Positions 28,009-37,905 of a stretch of 64,000 bases of DNA are shown here, piece after piece. The notes beneath the pieces were generated by a model that was given only the letters and a program-made list of their open reading frames with translations, had not been told where the DNA came from and did not search any database. The stretch lies in assembly GCF_000300195.1 (NCBI RefSeq), contig NZ_AMQH01000012.1:186001-250000 (forward strand), in the 5' to 3' direction. Position 1 is the stretch's first letter, and each line of letters opens with the position of its first letter. The translations under genes and the position numbers were made by a program. This DNA is from Clostridium tunisiense TJ (lineage in GTDB: Bacteria; Bacillota; Clostridia; Clostridiales; Clostridiaceae).

Positions 28009-28859
28009 GAAAAATAGGTATAAATATAAATTCTAATAAAGATGAAGATGGGGAAATATTAAAGTATGTATGTAGTGTAGTTAAGGAAAATTTTCCCGAA
28101 AGTGAATTATTTATATATAGGGATTCTATACAGCTCCATGAAGAGTTTAGTAAGGGGTTAGATGTAGTCATAGCTCTTGGTGGAGATGGTACCATATTAC
28201 GAGTAGCTAGAGCATTAGAAAAATATGAAGTACCAATACTAGGGGTTAATATTGGGCATCTAGGGTTTTTAGCTAGTGTGGAAATGTCTGAATTTGAAGA
28301 TGCTATAAAAAATCTGAAAGCTGAAAAGTTCCATTTGGAAAATAGGATGATGATAAAATGCACTTTGCCTAAAAGAGATGATGAAAAGTATTATATTGCT
28401 TTAAATGATATTGTAATAAGTAGAGGAACTTTATCTAGAGTTGTGAATTATGACATTTATATTGATGGTAGTTTTTATGCTAAATACAAAGCTGATGGAT
28501 TAATTATATCTACACCTACAGGTTCAACTGCATATTCCCTTTCAGCAGGAGGCCCTGTTATTTATCCAACTTTAGATGTAATAACTCTTACGCCTGTATG
28601 TCCAATTTCCTTTGGAATTAAAACTATAATTCTAGATTCTCATAATAAGATAAGTATTAAAATTAAAGCAAATCATGAAAGTGTTTATTTAACCTCTGAT
28701 GGACAAAAACTTCTACAGCTTAATAATGACGAGGAAGTTTTTGTTGAAGTGCTTTCAAGAAAGTGTAAACTCATTAAGTTTGATAACTATGATTATTTTA
28801 ATATATTAAGAAAAAAAATAATATTAAGATCTAGAGATTGTGAAGGAGACAATTTATGA
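28005..28859 (+). CDS. nadK: NAD kinase
   Basis: Phosphorylates NAD to NADP. The GGDGT motif (IALGGDGTILR, near 56-66) and the second conserved segment DGLIISTPTGSTAYSLSAGGP are complete. 284 residues. It overlaps both neighbours by four bases, within the nusB-recN operon. Confidence 0.96.
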   Translation: MRKIGININSNKDEDGEILKYVCSVVKENFPESELFIYRDSIQLHEEFSKGLDVVIALGGDGTILRVARALEKYEVPILGVNIGHLGFLASVEMSEFEDAIKNLKAEKFHLENRMMIKCTLPKRDDEKYYIALNDIVISRGTLSRVVNYDIYIDGSFYAKYKADGLIISTPTGSTAYSLSAGGPVIYPTLDVITLTPVCPISFGIKTIILDSHNKISIKIKANHESVYLTSDGQKLLQLNNDEEVFVEVLSRKCKLIKFDNYDYFNILRKKIILRSRDCEGDNL

Positions 28860-29308
28860 AAGAACAACGTCATGAGAAGATTTTAGAAATAATAAAAAGC
28901 ATAGAAATTGAGACCCAGGAAGAGTTGGCAGAAGAACTTAAAAGTAGAGGTATTAATGTAACTCAAGCTACAGTATCTAGAGATATAAAGGAACTAAACC
29001 TAATTAAAATACTTTCACATAATGGAAAATATAAGTATGCTCAAGTAGCTCAAAATAGAAATGCTAACATTAGCGCATTAGCTACAATTTTTTCTAATAC
29101 AGCCATTTCAGTTGAAAGAGTGGATAAGATTTTAATAGTAAAAACTATTTCCGCTTCGGCATCACTAGCAGCGGAGGCAATTGATTCATTTAACCTAGAA
29201 GGAATTGCAGGCACACTAGCGGGGGATAATACAATTTTTATTGCTGTTAGAACTGACGAGAAGGCAGAGGAATTGCTTCAAGAAATAAAGAAAATGATTA
29301 ATGAATAG
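28856..29308 (+). CDS. argR: Arginine repressor ArgR
   Basis: Arginine-dependent hexameric regulator. The N-terminal winged helix carries TQEELAEELKSRGINVTQAT followed by VSRDIKELNL, and the C-terminal oligomerisation/arginine domain contains GTLAGDNTIFIAVR. 150 residues. It lies four bases into nadK and just ahead of recN, the standard Firmicute order. Confidence 0.96.
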   Translation: MKEQRHEKILEIIKSIEIETQEELAEELKSRGINVTQATVSRDIKELNLIKILSHNGKYKYAQVAQNRNANISALATIFSNTAISVERVDKILIVKTISASASLAAEAIDSFNLEGIAGTLAGDNTIFIAVRTDEKAEELLQEIKKMINE

Positions 29309-29319
29309 GATGGTAATTA

Positions 29320-31017
29320 ATGCTATTACAATTAAATATTAAAAATTTTGCACTTATTGAAAGCTTATCAATAGATTTTCAAAAAGGGTTTAATGTTCTT
29401 TCAGGGGAAACAGGAGCAGGTAAATCTATACTTATAGATGCTATAAACTTTGTTTTAGGGGGAAAATTCAATAAAAGCCTTATTAGAACTGGTGAAGATA
29501 AAACTGTTGTAGAAGCTGTCTTTTCAATAGAGAATATAAAAACAAAACTTGTGTTAGATGATCTAGATATTCCCTATGAGGATTTAGTAATTCTAAGTAG
29601 AGAAAGCTTTCAGTCAGGAAAAACAGTGGCAAAGGTCAATGGTAAGACAATGCTTTTAGCTAAAATTAAGGCTATTAGTGAAACTTTGCTAGATATTCAC
29701 GGACAACATGAAAATCAAAATCTTTTAGACAATAATAATCATATCAAATATATAGACTCCTTTGGTGAGAATAAGCTAAAGAAAGTCTTAGAAGAATACA
29801 AAAAAAATTATGAAAAATTATCTGAAATAGAAAGCAAAATAAATGAACTTCAAGGAAGCGAAGGAGAAAAAGAAAAAAATATAGATTTTCTTAAATATCA
29901 AATTGAAGAGATAAATAACATTAATCCCAGGGTTGGAGAAGATGTAGAACTAGAAGAAAAGTTTTCCTTACTTTCTAATGCAGAAAGAATTGAAAAAAGT
30001 TTGAGTATTTCTTATAAAGTATTAAAAGATAGTGATGAAGGAACCACTTCTATTATTGACTCCTTAAACTATGTAATAAGAGAACTAAAGAGTATTCAAA
30101 AACATAAAGAAGATATTAAAAAGATTTCTGAGGCTCTAGAAAATACTTACTATTTAATAGAACAAAACATTGATGAAATCAGAATGTTGAAAGATAGTAT
30201 TTATTATGATGAAGGGGAATTAGAATATATAAATTCAAGAATATATCAACTTTCTCTTTGTAAGAAGAAATATGGAAGTACAATTGAGGATGTTTTAAAT
30301 TATAAAGATAAAATACAAAGCAAATATGATGAACTAATTAATAGTACTGCTATAGTTGAAAAGCTACAAAAGGAAAAGAAGGAGCTTATGTCCACCATGA
30401 AGGCTATAGCTTCGGATATACACAATATAAGATGTGACATTAGTGAAGAGTTAGAAAGCCTTGTAAAGAAAGAATTAGATTATGTAGGACTTGATAAAAG
30501 TACTTTTAAAATAAATGTAATAGAAACAGATAACCTAATGTCTAATGGAAGTGATAAAGTACACTTTACTATATCAACTAATCCAGGACAACCTTTAGAA
30601 CCATTAGAAGAAATTGTTTCTGGTGGAGAGCTTTCAAGAATAATGTTAGCTCTAAAAACTGTATTTGTAGATAAGGATGAAATTCCTTCAGTTATATTCG
30701 ATGAGATTGACACAGGAATAAGCGGAAGAATTGCTCAAAGAGTTGCTGAAAAAATGTTTTTAATATCAAAAAAACATCAGGTGTTTTGTGTGACACATTT
30801 ACCACAAATTGCTACTATGGCAGATACAAACTACTTAATTGAAAAGCAATGGACTTCTGACACAACCTTTACTAAAGTAAAAAGGTTAGGTAAAGAAGAA
30901 GTTGAGTTTGAAATAGCTAGAATGATTGGTGGAAGTGAAGTTACAAGATTAACCATTGAGAATGCTAAAGAAATGCTTGATTTAGCTTTTCTTTCAAAAG
31001 GGAAAATTAAAGAATAA
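29320..31017 (+). CDS. recN: DNA repair protein RecN
   Basis: SMC-like ATPase for double-strand break repair. Walker A SGETGAGKSIL near residues 30-40, a long coiled-coil middle (about 160-370), and the C-terminal ABC signature SGGELSRIMLALK with Walker B VIFDEIDTGISG. 565 residues. Last gene of the nusB operon; a strong terminator follows. Confidence 0.96.
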   Translation: MLLQLNIKNFALIESLSIDFQKGFNVLSGETGAGKSILIDAINFVLGGKFNKSLIRTGEDKTVVEAVFSIENIKTKLVLDDLDIPYEDLVILSRESFQSGKTVAKVNGKTMLLAKIKAISETLLDIHGQHENQNLLDNNNHIKYIDSFGENKLKKVLEEYKKNYEKLSEIESKINELQGSEGEKEKNIDFLKYQIEEINNINPRVGEDVELEEKFSLLSNAERIEKSLSISYKVLKDSDEGTTSIIDSLNYVIRELKSIQKHKEDIKKISEALENTYYLIEQNIDEIRMLKDSIYYDEGELEYINSRIYQLSLCKKKYGSTIEDVLNYKDKIQSKYDELINSTAIVEKLQKEKKELMSTMKAIASDIHNIRCDISEELESLVKKELDYVGLDKSTFKINVIETDNLMSNGSDKVHFTISTNPGQPLEPLEEIVSGGELSRIMLALKTVFVDKDEIPSVIFDEIDTGISGRIAQRVAEKMFLISKKHQVFCVTHLPQIATMADTNYLIEKQWTSDTTFTKVKRLGKEEVEFEIARMIGGSEVTRLTIENAKEMLDLAFLSKGKIKE

Positions 31018-31062
31018 TATTATGAATAACATACATAAAAAATTCAAATAATGTTAAAATAT

Positions 31063-31103
31063 AACTATGAGTTGATAGCTTTTATCGATTCATAGTTTTT
31101 TTT
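31063..31103 (+). terminator. Terminator after recN
   Basis: AACTATGA/TCATAGTT outer helix continues into an inner TTGATA/TATCGA helix and is followed by a run of eight Ts. Confidence 0.9.
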
Positions 31104-31104
31104 A

Positions 31105-31230
31105 TTAGATAGAATGAAATAAAGAAACTACACTAATAATAAATTTACTTTTGCATTCTCTTTCATATATGTTGTTTTCAATTTATTAAGTAATTTAGGA
31201 ATACTATTGCAACTTACATATGTCACATTA
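31105..31230 (+). repeat. Dispersed intergenic repeat copy (upstream of spoIVB)
   Basis: About 120 bases beginning near GATAGAATGAAATAAAGAAAC and ending near ATTGCAACTTACATATG match, as reverse complement, the sequence at 46081-46205 at roughly 80 percent by eye, and more loosely the copies at 35045 and 35570. It fills most of the gap before spoIVB and encodes nothing. Confidence 0.65.
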
Positions 31231-31390
31231 ATTCATTAAAGTATTATACTATACTATAAAATTAAATTATTAATTCTAAATAATTCTAGATAGGAACTTT
31301 TTTGGCTATTATTGAAATATAATGACAACATAAATTTTTAAAAAATGGGGCAATTTAAAGTTAGTATAGAAAACTTATGGGAGGTATAGC

Positions 31391-32569
31391 ATGATGAAAA
31401 AAGGTAAAAATATTTTGTGCTGGATATTAATACCGCTGATGTTATTCATCTTTGGTAATTTTAATTTTATAAAGCTTACTTCTATAAACATGGGGGTTCA
31501 GAAGTTTGGGAAAGCAGTCACTGCACAATATAGTAAGGATAAAAACTTTTTAACGGCTTCTCAGAGTAGTTTTAACAACGAAAATAAGCCCTATGCTAAA
31601 GCTTCCGATATTATGCTCTATCCTGGAGGTCAGCCTGTAGGAATTAAATTAAGTACGAAAGGAGCACTTGTAATTGCCCTTTCTGATATTGAAACTGCAG
31701 AGAAAAAGATTCAAAGTCCCGCCGCTGTATCAGGAATTCAAATTGGCGATAGTGTCACAGAAATAAATGGAACAGCAATTAAAAGTTCAGAGGATATTTC
31801 TACTTTAGTAAACAGATCAAATGGAAAAGAAATTAATATAACAATTAATAGAAAGGGAGAAGCATTAAATGTAAAAGTGACTCCAGTTCTAAGCAAAAAT
31901 GATGAAAAATTTAAAATTGGATTATGGGTTAGAGACTCTACTGCAGGAGTTGGAACATTAACTTTTTATGATCCTAAAACAAAAGGATTTGCTGCTTTAG
32001 GTCATCCAATAACTGATGTGGATACTGGAAATATAATGTCGGTTGAAAATGGAGAAGTAATTGCTTCTAATATAGTATCTGTTAGAAAAGGTGCAAAAGG
32101 GAATCCAGGCGAACTCAGGGGGATTTTCATTAATGAGCAACAATCCTTAGGAATCATTAACAATAACACTGAATGCGGTATTTTTGGTAAAGGTAATGAT
32201 AGTTTAATTAATGAGAAGTTTAATAAACCTATGAAAGTAGCTCTAAAAAGTGAAGTTAAGGTAGGTAAGGCGCAAATTTTAACTACCGTTGAAGGAAATG
32301 AACCTAAACTTTATGATATAGTAATAGAAAAATTGCTTCCTCAGGAAGCAGCAGGTTCTAAAAGCATGATTATTAAAATTGTAGACCCAGAATGTATTGA
32401 TAAGACTGGTGGAATTGTACAGGGAATGAGTGGGAGTCCAATAATACAAAATAACAAAATTGTTGGAGCTGTAACTCATGTTTTAATCAATAAACCTGAT
32501 ACTGGCTATGGAATTTATATGGACTGGATGTTAAAAGATGCAGAAATTTTAAAAAATGGCTATGAATAA
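31391..32569 (+). CDS. spoIVB: SpoIVB peptidase (stage IV sporulation protein B)
   Basis: Forespore serine peptidase (family S55) secreted into the intermembrane space, where it triggers pro-sigma-K processing in Bacillus. An N-terminal membrane anchor (about 8-25) is followed by a PDZ domain (about 75-165) and the protease domain with LGHPITD and the catalytic serine in GMSGSP (S349). 392 residues. Next to spo0A as in most spore formers. Confidence 0.95.
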   Translation: MMKKGKNILCWILIPLMLFIFGNFNFIKLTSINMGVQKFGKAVTAQYSKDKNFLTASQSSFNNENKPYAKASDIMLYPGGQPVGIKLSTKGALVIALSDIETAEKKIQSPAAVSGIQIGDSVTEINGTAIKSSEDISTLVNRSNGKEINITINRKGEALNVKVTPVLSKNDEKFKIGLWVRDSTAGVGTLTFYDPKTKGFAALGHPITDVDTGNIMSVENGEVIASNIVSVRKGAKGNPGELRGIFINEQQSLGIINNNTECGIFGKGNDSLINEKFNKPMKVALKSEVKVGKAQILTTVEGNEPKLYDIVIEKLLPQEAAGSKSMIIKIVDPECIDKTGGIVQGMSGSPIIQNNKIVGAVTHVLINKPDTGYGIYMDWMLKDAEILKNGYE

Positions 32570-32587
32570 TTCAGAAAACATTGTAAA

Positions 32588-32632
32588 ATAAAAGGTGTTG
32601 ATTATATTTGAATAATCTAACATCTTTTATTG
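32588..32632 (+). terminator. Terminator after spoIVB
   Basis: An imperfect 14-bp stem (AAAGGTGTTGATTA with TAATCTAACATCTTT) and a short T-rich tail. Confidence 0.75.
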
Positions 32633-32701
32633 TTCTATTTTAATATTGATCTTCTAAAAAAAATATTTTTATATAAAAATAATTTTTTTACTATTTTTAG
32701 A

Positions 32702-32726
32702 AGGATTTATTATAGTTTTGTCGAAT
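32702..32726 (+). promoter_or_regulatory. Sigma-H-type promoter overlapping a 0A box, upstream of spo0A
   Basis: AGGATTT (32702-32708), 14 bases, then GAAT (32723-32726) matches the sigma-H consensus, and TGTCGAA (32719-32725), the core of the Spo0A binding site, overlaps the -10. Both elements are known at spo0A of Bacillus and clostridia, so autoregulation through sigma-H is likely. Confidence 0.6.
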
Positions 32727-32774
32727 TTGTTTATATGAGAAAATGGTAATTTTTAGTAGAAGGGGAGTAATTGA

Positions 32775-33590
32775 ATGGACCAAAATTGTATTAACGTACT
32801 AATAGACGATGATAATAAGGAGTTTTGCAATATTTTAAATGATTATCTTTTAAGTCAAAAAGATATCAATGTAGTAGCAATTGCTAAAGATGGTATTGAG
32901 GCTTTAAAATTAATTGGGGAAAAAAGACCGGATTTAATTGTTTTAGATATAATTATGCCACATTTAGATGGATTAGGGGTTTTAGAGAAATTAAATACAA
33001 TGAATTTAAGCCCTATGCCAAGAATAATAGTATTATCTGCAGTAGGACAAGATAAAATAACACAAAGAGCTATAACTTTAGGTGCAGACTATTATGTAGT
33101 AAAACCTTTTGATATGGATGTGTTTACTAAGAGAATAAGACAAATGTTTAATAACACAATATCAAGTGATGAAGAAAAGAGATCTATAGTAGTTAATGAT
33201 ATGTCTGATATTAAAATCAGATCTAATAACGAGCCAATGAATTTAGAAGCAGAAATCACAAGTATTATACATGAAATTGGTGTTCCAGCACATATTAAAG
33301 GATATATGTACTTAAGGGAAGCAATAACTTTAGTTGTTAATGACATTGAACTTTTATCTGCGGTAACAAAAGAGTTATATCCAAGCATTGCAAAAAGATA
33401 TAATACTACTGCAAGTAGAGTTGAGAGAGCTATAAGACATGCTATAGAAGTAGCATGGAGCCGTGGTCAAGTAGACACAATTAACAAGTTATTTGGGTAT
33501 ACTATACACAATGACAAAGGCAAGCCAACTAACTCAGAATTTATTGCTATGGTTGCTGATAAATTAAGATTGAAAAATAAAGTGAGCTAG
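32775..33590 (+). CDS. spo0A: Sporulation master regulator Spo0A
   Basis: Response regulator that controls entry into sporulation. Receiver domain with the acidic pocket D11-D13 and phospho-acceptor D58 (LIVLDIIMP), followed by the Spo0A C-terminal DNA-binding domain, which contains the nearly invariant recognition helix [20 protein letters not shown]. 271 residues, standard length. GGGGAG lies before the ATG; the phosphorelay or direct kinases that act on it are not in the window. Confidence 0.97.
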   Translation: MDQNCINVLIDDDNKEFCNILNDYLLSQKDINVVAIAKDGIEALKLIGEKRPDLIVLDIIMPHLDGLGVLEKLNTMNLSPMPRIIVLSAVGQDKITQRAITLGADYYVVKPFDMDVFTKRIRQMFNNTISSDEEKRSIVVNDMSDIKIRSNNEPMNLEAEITSIIHEIGVPAHIKGYMYLREAITLVVNDIELLSAVTKELYPSIAKRYNTTASRVERAIRHAIEVAWSRGQVDTINKLFGYTIHNDKGKPTNSEFIAMVADKLRLKNKVS

Positions 33591-33704
33591 TTTAGTAGAA
33601 TCAATGGTTTGAGTGATATATAAGCTGTAAGGCTAAACCAACTGATGATATTTTAAACCAATAGATATAATTAAATTAAAATTGAATATAAGTAAAAATG
33701 TAGA

Positions 33705-33752
33705 TGCCTTTTATTATTTAAAGTTATTAAAATAATAAAAGGCATTTTAGTT
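33705..33752 (+). terminator. Strong terminator after spo0A
   Basis: A 16-bp perfect stem (ATGCCTTTTATTATTT and its complement) around an 8- to 10-base loop, ending in TTTT. Confidence 0.9.
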
Positions 33753-33839
33753 TAACTATATTTTGGAAGCTTCAAGTCTGCCAGGGTCTTTAAGAGGCCC
33801 TTAATAGCCTTGTAGCGCCTAGGCCTAGGTGAATTCTCT

Positions 33840-34100
33840 GGTGTAACAAAGGCAGTATGTTTACAAAGATATCTTTGCTCAGTAAAATATCATTCTAAAG
33901 ACTCTGTGCAAAGTGAACTTGTTCATTATTTAACAGATGTTTTAAAGCACGAACCTCCTATCTTCCTAAGGTGAGATTCTTGTGTTAAAAATTAAACTTT
34001 ATTTTAACAAAGGTGATTTTATTCTGATAAAGGAACCTTTGTTTAGTGAAATCTCTTTCCAAAGCCAAGCTATAAAAGGAACTTGTCCATTATTAAAAAC
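33840..34100 (-). repeat. Dispersed intergenic repeat cluster between spo0A and spoIIM
   Basis: Read on the minus strand, about 33841-33940 aligns with 41864-41960: TTAAATAATGAACAAGTTCA, then an ACAAAG/CTTTGT-type hairpin, then TTACAC. A second related block (33950-34100) matches the copy at 15640 and repeats GAACTTGT-CATTATTAAA near its right end. No coding frame. Confidence 0.6.
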
Positions 34101-34106
34101 TTATAG

Positions 34107-34134
34107 GTATATTTCCATTATTATTGTCATAGAT
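34107..34134 (+). promoter_or_regulatory. Sigma-E-type promoter of spoIIM
   Basis: GTATATT (34107-34113), a 14-base spacer and CATAGAT (34128-34134) match the mother-cell sigma-E consensus. spoIIM is sigma-E-dependent in Bacillus, which supports the call. Confidence 0.6.
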
Positions 34135-34174
34135 ATGAACTAATTCATAGATAAAAACTAAGGGGGAAATATTT

Positions 34175-34816
34175 ATGACAATTAGAAACCTTATAGATAA
34201 CTTTAATAAACATTTTAGAGAGAATTTTTGGATGTACTTATTGACTATTCTGTTTTTATGTACAGGGGTGATTTTAGGTATTTATAGTGTAAAATATATG
34301 AGTAATAACGATAAGAGTAGCTTAATTAATTATGTAACATCTCTGAGTAAATCAAGCACACTCGAAGGCATAAATAATAAGGCAATATTTTTTGAGGCAG
34401 TAAAAAGTAATCTTCCAATAATTATTGGATATTGGTTTTTAGGATTAACTATAGTTGGTATACCTGTTATATTAGTTTTAAGCATATTTAAAGGTTTCTC
34501 CATAGGTTTTACTATAAGTTTTTTTGTATATAGTTTAAAAGATAGAGGTCTTTTGTTAGCAGTGTTAGGGGTTGTACCACAAAATATTATATACATTCCA
34601 TGCATAATTTTTGCATCAGTTCTATCCATTCAATTTTCTTTAAATATGTTAAAGGAAAAATTAAATAAAAATTATAAAGGATATAAAGGCAACAGCATTG
34701 CTAGCTATACTTTATCTTTTATATTTATTATGGCAATTATGACAGTTGGATTTTTATTGGAAGCTTTTGTAACACCATCACTAATAAGATTTGCATTAAA
34801 AGGCGTAGGCGTTTAA
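34175..34816 (+). CDS. spoIIM: Stage II sporulation protein M
   Basis: Mother-cell membrane protein of the SpoIID-SpoIIM-SpoIIP engulfment machine. 213 residues with an N-terminal soluble arm and about five hydrophobic helices; the conserved central region with FKGFSIGFTISFF and the following LLLAVLGVVPQNI is present. AGGGGG precedes the ATG. The next small gene begins four bases after its stop. Confidence 0.94.
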   Translation: MTIRNLIDNFNKHFRENFWMYLLTILFLCTGVILGIYSVKYMSNNDKSSLINYVTSLSKSSTLEGINNKAIFFEAVKSNLPIIIGYWFLGLTIVGIPVILVLSIFKGFSIGFTISFFVYSLKDRGLLLAVLGVVPQNIIYIPCIIFASVLSIQFSLNMLKEKLNKNYKGYKGNSIASYTLSFIFIMAIMTVGFLLEAFVTPSLIRFALKGVGV

Positions 34817-34820
34817 TTAT

Positions 34821-35042
34821 ATGACAAGTGATGTAAAGAAGTTCTTGATTTCTTATTTTGAGTCTTTACTAATTTTAATAATTATGGGTATAATATTACC
34901 ATACTTAGTAGATAGCTTCCTGGATTTTTTAACTCGTGATTCTAATATCTATCAAAATAGTATACTTGTTTCAAAAACTATTAACAAACAATTAGAAATA
35001 TTGTATAATTATGTTTATACTTTTAAAGCATTAATAAGATAA
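34821..35042 (+). CDS. Small membrane protein of unknown function after spoIIM
   Basis: 73 residues with one clear hydrophobic helix (about 14-31) and an amphipathic C-terminal half. There is no good ribosome site; the start four bases after the spoIIM stop points to coupled translation and cotranscription during sporulation. I do not recognise the family. Confidence 0.6.
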   Translation: MTSDVKKFLISYFESLLILIIMGIILPYLVDSFLDFLTRDSNIYQNSILVSKTINKQLEILYNYVYTFKALIR

Positions 35043-35044
35043 TT

Positions 35045-35160
35045 AATTTATATAGAATACCATAAACATATCTAATTCTATTTTACAATGTGTTTTATAT
35101 AAATTTCTAAAATTATCTTGCAATGTAGAAATAATATTGCAACTTATATATAATGATAAA
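35045..35160 (+). repeat. Dispersed intergenic repeat copy (left of pair)
   Basis: Contains TAAAATTATCTTGCAATGTAGAAATAATATTGCAACTTATATA-like sequence closely matching 35570-35690 (about 80 percent by eye). Both copies run in the same direction, about 520 bases apart, between spoIIM and deoB. Confidence 0.65.
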
Positions 35161-35279
35161 TTAATTGAGCTTTGACTTTATAATTTATCGTTACAACGAT
35201 TTGTTACTTAAATATAAGATGTCCGCTAAGTATAGATGTTCACTGTGAAAACTATGGTTATTCAAAAGATCACTTTCAA

Positions 35280-35302
35280 CAATCACTAGCAATGCTAGTG
35301 AA
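35280..35302. repeat. Isolated perfect hairpin in the spoIIM-deoB gap
   Basis: TCACTAGC/GCTAGTGA with a three-base loop, followed by AAAAAG. It may be a terminator for the spoIIM transcript but lacks a T-run. The rest of 35160-35570 shows no gene. Confidence 0.5.
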
Positions 35303-35569
35303 AAAGTAATTGTATATTTTAAGAATTGAAGGTGGATATCTATAAATGATTGTATTAAGTCTTAGTTATGTAATAAGAGTTTAGATATAAAGACTTATTA
35401 TAAAAGCTTTTAAAACTTATAAATATTTAGTTAACCTTAAAGAAGTGCCACTATTATCTCTATAAAATTAGTTCTATGATTAGAACGTTTTAATAGTTTA
35501 ATAGATAGGCACATCATTTATTTATTAATATATATTTTTGTACATGCTATCAAGGGATTTATTAGAAAT

Positions 35570-35690
35570 AGATAGAACAAAATAAAGATACTGCATAGAT
35601 ATATCTAATTATATTTTGCATTGTCTTTTATATAAGTTTCCTAAAATTATCTTACAATGTAAAAATAATGTTGGAACTTATATAAATAAA
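35570..35690 (+). repeat. Dispersed intergenic repeat copy (right of pair)
   Basis: Direct repeat of 35045-35160 with TATTTTGCATTGTCTTTTATATAAGTTTC in place of TATTTTACAATGTGTTTTATATAAATTTC; same family as 31105-31230 and, inverted, 46081-46205. Confidence 0.65.
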
Positions 35691-35802
35691 AAAGTCACCA
35701 AACTCTAAGAAAATCTATATAATATTTTTACTTGGTATGCAAAACTAAAATGAAGAGAATATTAATATTAAATAGTATTTAGTAAGAAGGAAGGAAGATA
35801 AT

Positions 35803-36975
35803 ATGAATAGAAAGGTTACTTTGATTGTTCTAGACAGTGTAGGCATTGGAGCCTTGCCAGATGCAAAGTCATATGGCGATGAGGGAAGCAATACCCTAGG
35901 AAATATTGCAAAGGCAGTAAAAGGTTTTTCTTTACCGAATTTAGAAGCTATGGGATTAGGAAATATAGATGGTATGGTTGGTTTTGATAAGAATAACAAT
36001 CCATCAGGTTCCTATGGAAAATGTGCTGAGTTATCAAAAGGTAAGGATACTATTACTGGACATTGGGAAATTGCAGGGGTTATTTTAGAAACACCTTTAA
36101 ATACCTATCCTGAGGGTTTCCCAAGAGAGATAATTGAAGAATTTGAGAGTAAAATTGGAAGAAAAACTCTAGGCAATGTAGTAGCATCAGGTACTGCTAT
36201 TATTGAAGAACTTGGTGAAGAGCATATGAGAACTGGATACCCTATAATATATACTTCAGCAGATAGTGTATTTCAAATTGCGGCTCATGAAGAAATAATT
36301 CCAATTCCTGAGCTATACAAGATGTGTGAAATAGCTAGAGAAATGCTTGTAGGAGATAAAATGGTGGGTAGAGTAATTGCAAGACCATTTTTAGGTACAA
36401 ATAAAGGAGACTTCACAAGAACTTCTAATAGACATGATTATGCTATAGAACCTTTTAATAAAACTATGATGGAATATATTAGTGAAGCTAACCAAAGTGT
36501 TATGGCGGTTGGAAAAATAAAGGATATTTTTACTGGTAAAGGGGTTACTGACTCTATAACCATTAAAAATAATATGGATGGTGTTGATAAGACACTAGAA
36601 TTTATGAAAAATGATAAAAAGGGATTAGTATTTTCTAACTTAGTTGATTTCGATATGAAATTTGGACATAGAAACGATGTTGAAGGCTATGCAAATGCTC
36701 TAGTAGAATTTGATAACAGACTTCCAGAAATAATAGAGGCTTTAGGACAAGAGGATATACTCATAATAACAGCAGATCATGGTTGTGACCCAACAACTGA
36801 AAGTACAGACCACTCAAGAGAGTATATACCTGTTCTTGTATATGGAAAGAATATTAAACAAAATGTCAATATTGGAACTCGTCAGTGTTTCAGTGATATA
36901 GGAAAAACCATACTAGAATTACTAAATGTTGAAAATGAATTAGTAGGCAAAAGTTTTGCAGATGTGATAAAATAA
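35803..36975 (+). CDS. deoB: Phosphopentomutase
   Basis: Interconverts (deoxy)ribose 1- and 5-phosphate, feeding nucleoside sugars into central metabolism. Alkaline-phosphatase superfamily fold: metal-binding [12 protein letters not shown] at the N-terminus, the DTITGHWE phosphoacceptor region, and [18 protein letters not shown] near the C-terminus. 390 residues. First gene of a nucleoside salvage run (deoB, two pnp, pdp). Confidence 0.96.
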   Translation: MNRKVTLIVLDSVGIGALPDAKSYGDEGSNTLGNIAKAVKGFSLPNLEAMGLGNIDGMVGFDKNNNPSGSYGKCAELSKGKDTITGHWEIAGVILETPLNTYPEGFPREIIEEFESKIGRKTLGNVVASGTAIIEELGEEHMRTGYPIIYTSADSVFQIAAHEEIIPIPELYKMCEIAREMLVGDKMVGRVIARPFLGTNKGDFTRTSNRHDYAIEPFNKTMMEYISEANQSVMAVGKIKDIFTGKGVTDSITIKNNMDGVDKTLEFMKNDKKGLVFSNLVDFDMKFGHRNDVEGYANALVEFDNRLPEIIEALGQEDILIITADHGCDPTTESTDHSREYIPVLVYGKNIKQNVNIGTRQCFSDIGKTILELLNVENELVGKSFADVIK

Positions 36976-37005
36976 TAATTTACAAAGGATTTTAGGAGGA
37001 TAATT

Positions 37006-37821
37006 ATGGATTTAAACATGATAAAAGAAAGCGTTGAATATGTAAAAAGCAAATTAAACTTTGAACCTGAAATAGGTGTAATACTAGGATCAGGTCTTGG
37101 CGATATGGCAGATACTTTAGAAGAAAGAACTGTTATTAAATATTCAGAAGTACCTAATTTACCAGTATCTACAGTACATGGTCATGCTGGACAATTTGTG
37201 GTTGGAAAATTAGGAGATAAAAAAGTTATAATGATGCAAGGAAGATTCCATTATTATGAAGGTCATAAAATGAATTTACTTGCACTACCAATATATATAA
37301 TGAAGTATATTGGCGTTAAATCATTAATAGTAACTAATGCTTGTGGTGGTGCTAACACTGATTTCGTTCCAGGAGATTTAATGATTATTAATGATCACAT
37401 AAACTTTGCAGGAACTAACCCTCTAATAGGAAAGAATGATGAGGAAATTGGACCAAGATTCCCAGATATGTCAGCTCCATACGATAGAGAATACATGAAA
37501 CTTGCAAAAGAAGTTGGAAATTCATTAAATATAGACCTTAAACAAGGAACTTATATGATGTTTACAGGTCCAACTTACGAGACTCCAGCTGAAGTTAGAA
37601 TGGCTAGAATATTAGGAGCAGATGCAGTTGGAATGTCTACAGTTCCAGAAGTTATTGCTGCAAGACATTGTGGGTTAAGAGTACTTGGAATATCATGTAT
37701 TACAAATATGGCAGCAGGAATATTAGATCAGCCATTAAATCATGAAGAAGTTATTGAAACTTCTACAAGAGTAAAAAGTAAGTTTATTTCTTTAGTAAAT
37801 GATATTATAGAAAAAATGTAA
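37006..37821 (+). CDS. Purine-nucleoside phosphorylase (first copy)
   Basis: Trimeric-type PNP that splits inosine and guanosine with phosphate. Motifs: GVILGSGLGD (phosphate loop), MQGRFHYYEGH, TNACGGAN and EVRMARILGADAVGMSTVPE. 271 residues. AGGAGG precedes the ATG. About 55-60 percent identical by eye to the next gene, so the two are paralogues that may differ in substrate. Confidence 0.95.
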   Translation: MDLNMIKESVEYVKSKLNFEPEIGVILGSGLGDMADTLEERTVIKYSEVPNLPVSTVHGHAGQFVVGKLGDKKVIMMQGRFHYYEGHKMNLLALPIYIMKYIGVKSLIVTNACGGANTDFVPGDLMIINDHINFAGTNPLIGKNDEEIGPRFPDMSAPYDREYMKLAKEVGNSLNIDLKQGTYMMFTGPTYETPAEVRMARILGADAVGMSTVPEVIAARHCGLRVLGISCITNMAAGILDQPLNHEEVIETSTRVKSKFISLVNDIIEKM

Positions 37822-37833
37822 CCATATAATTAG

Positions 37834-37866
37834 ACATATTCCTTCTCCTTTGAGAAGGAATATGTG
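37834..37866 (+). terminator. Hairpin between the two pnp genes
   Basis: Perfect 14-bp stem (ACATATTCCTTCTC and complement) with a four-base loop, followed only by GTTTAGG. A weak terminator or mRNA processing/stability element. Confidence 0.55.
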
Positions 37867-37905
37867 TTTAGGCACATAACTTTAGTTTAGTAGGGAGGTT
37901 TTATC

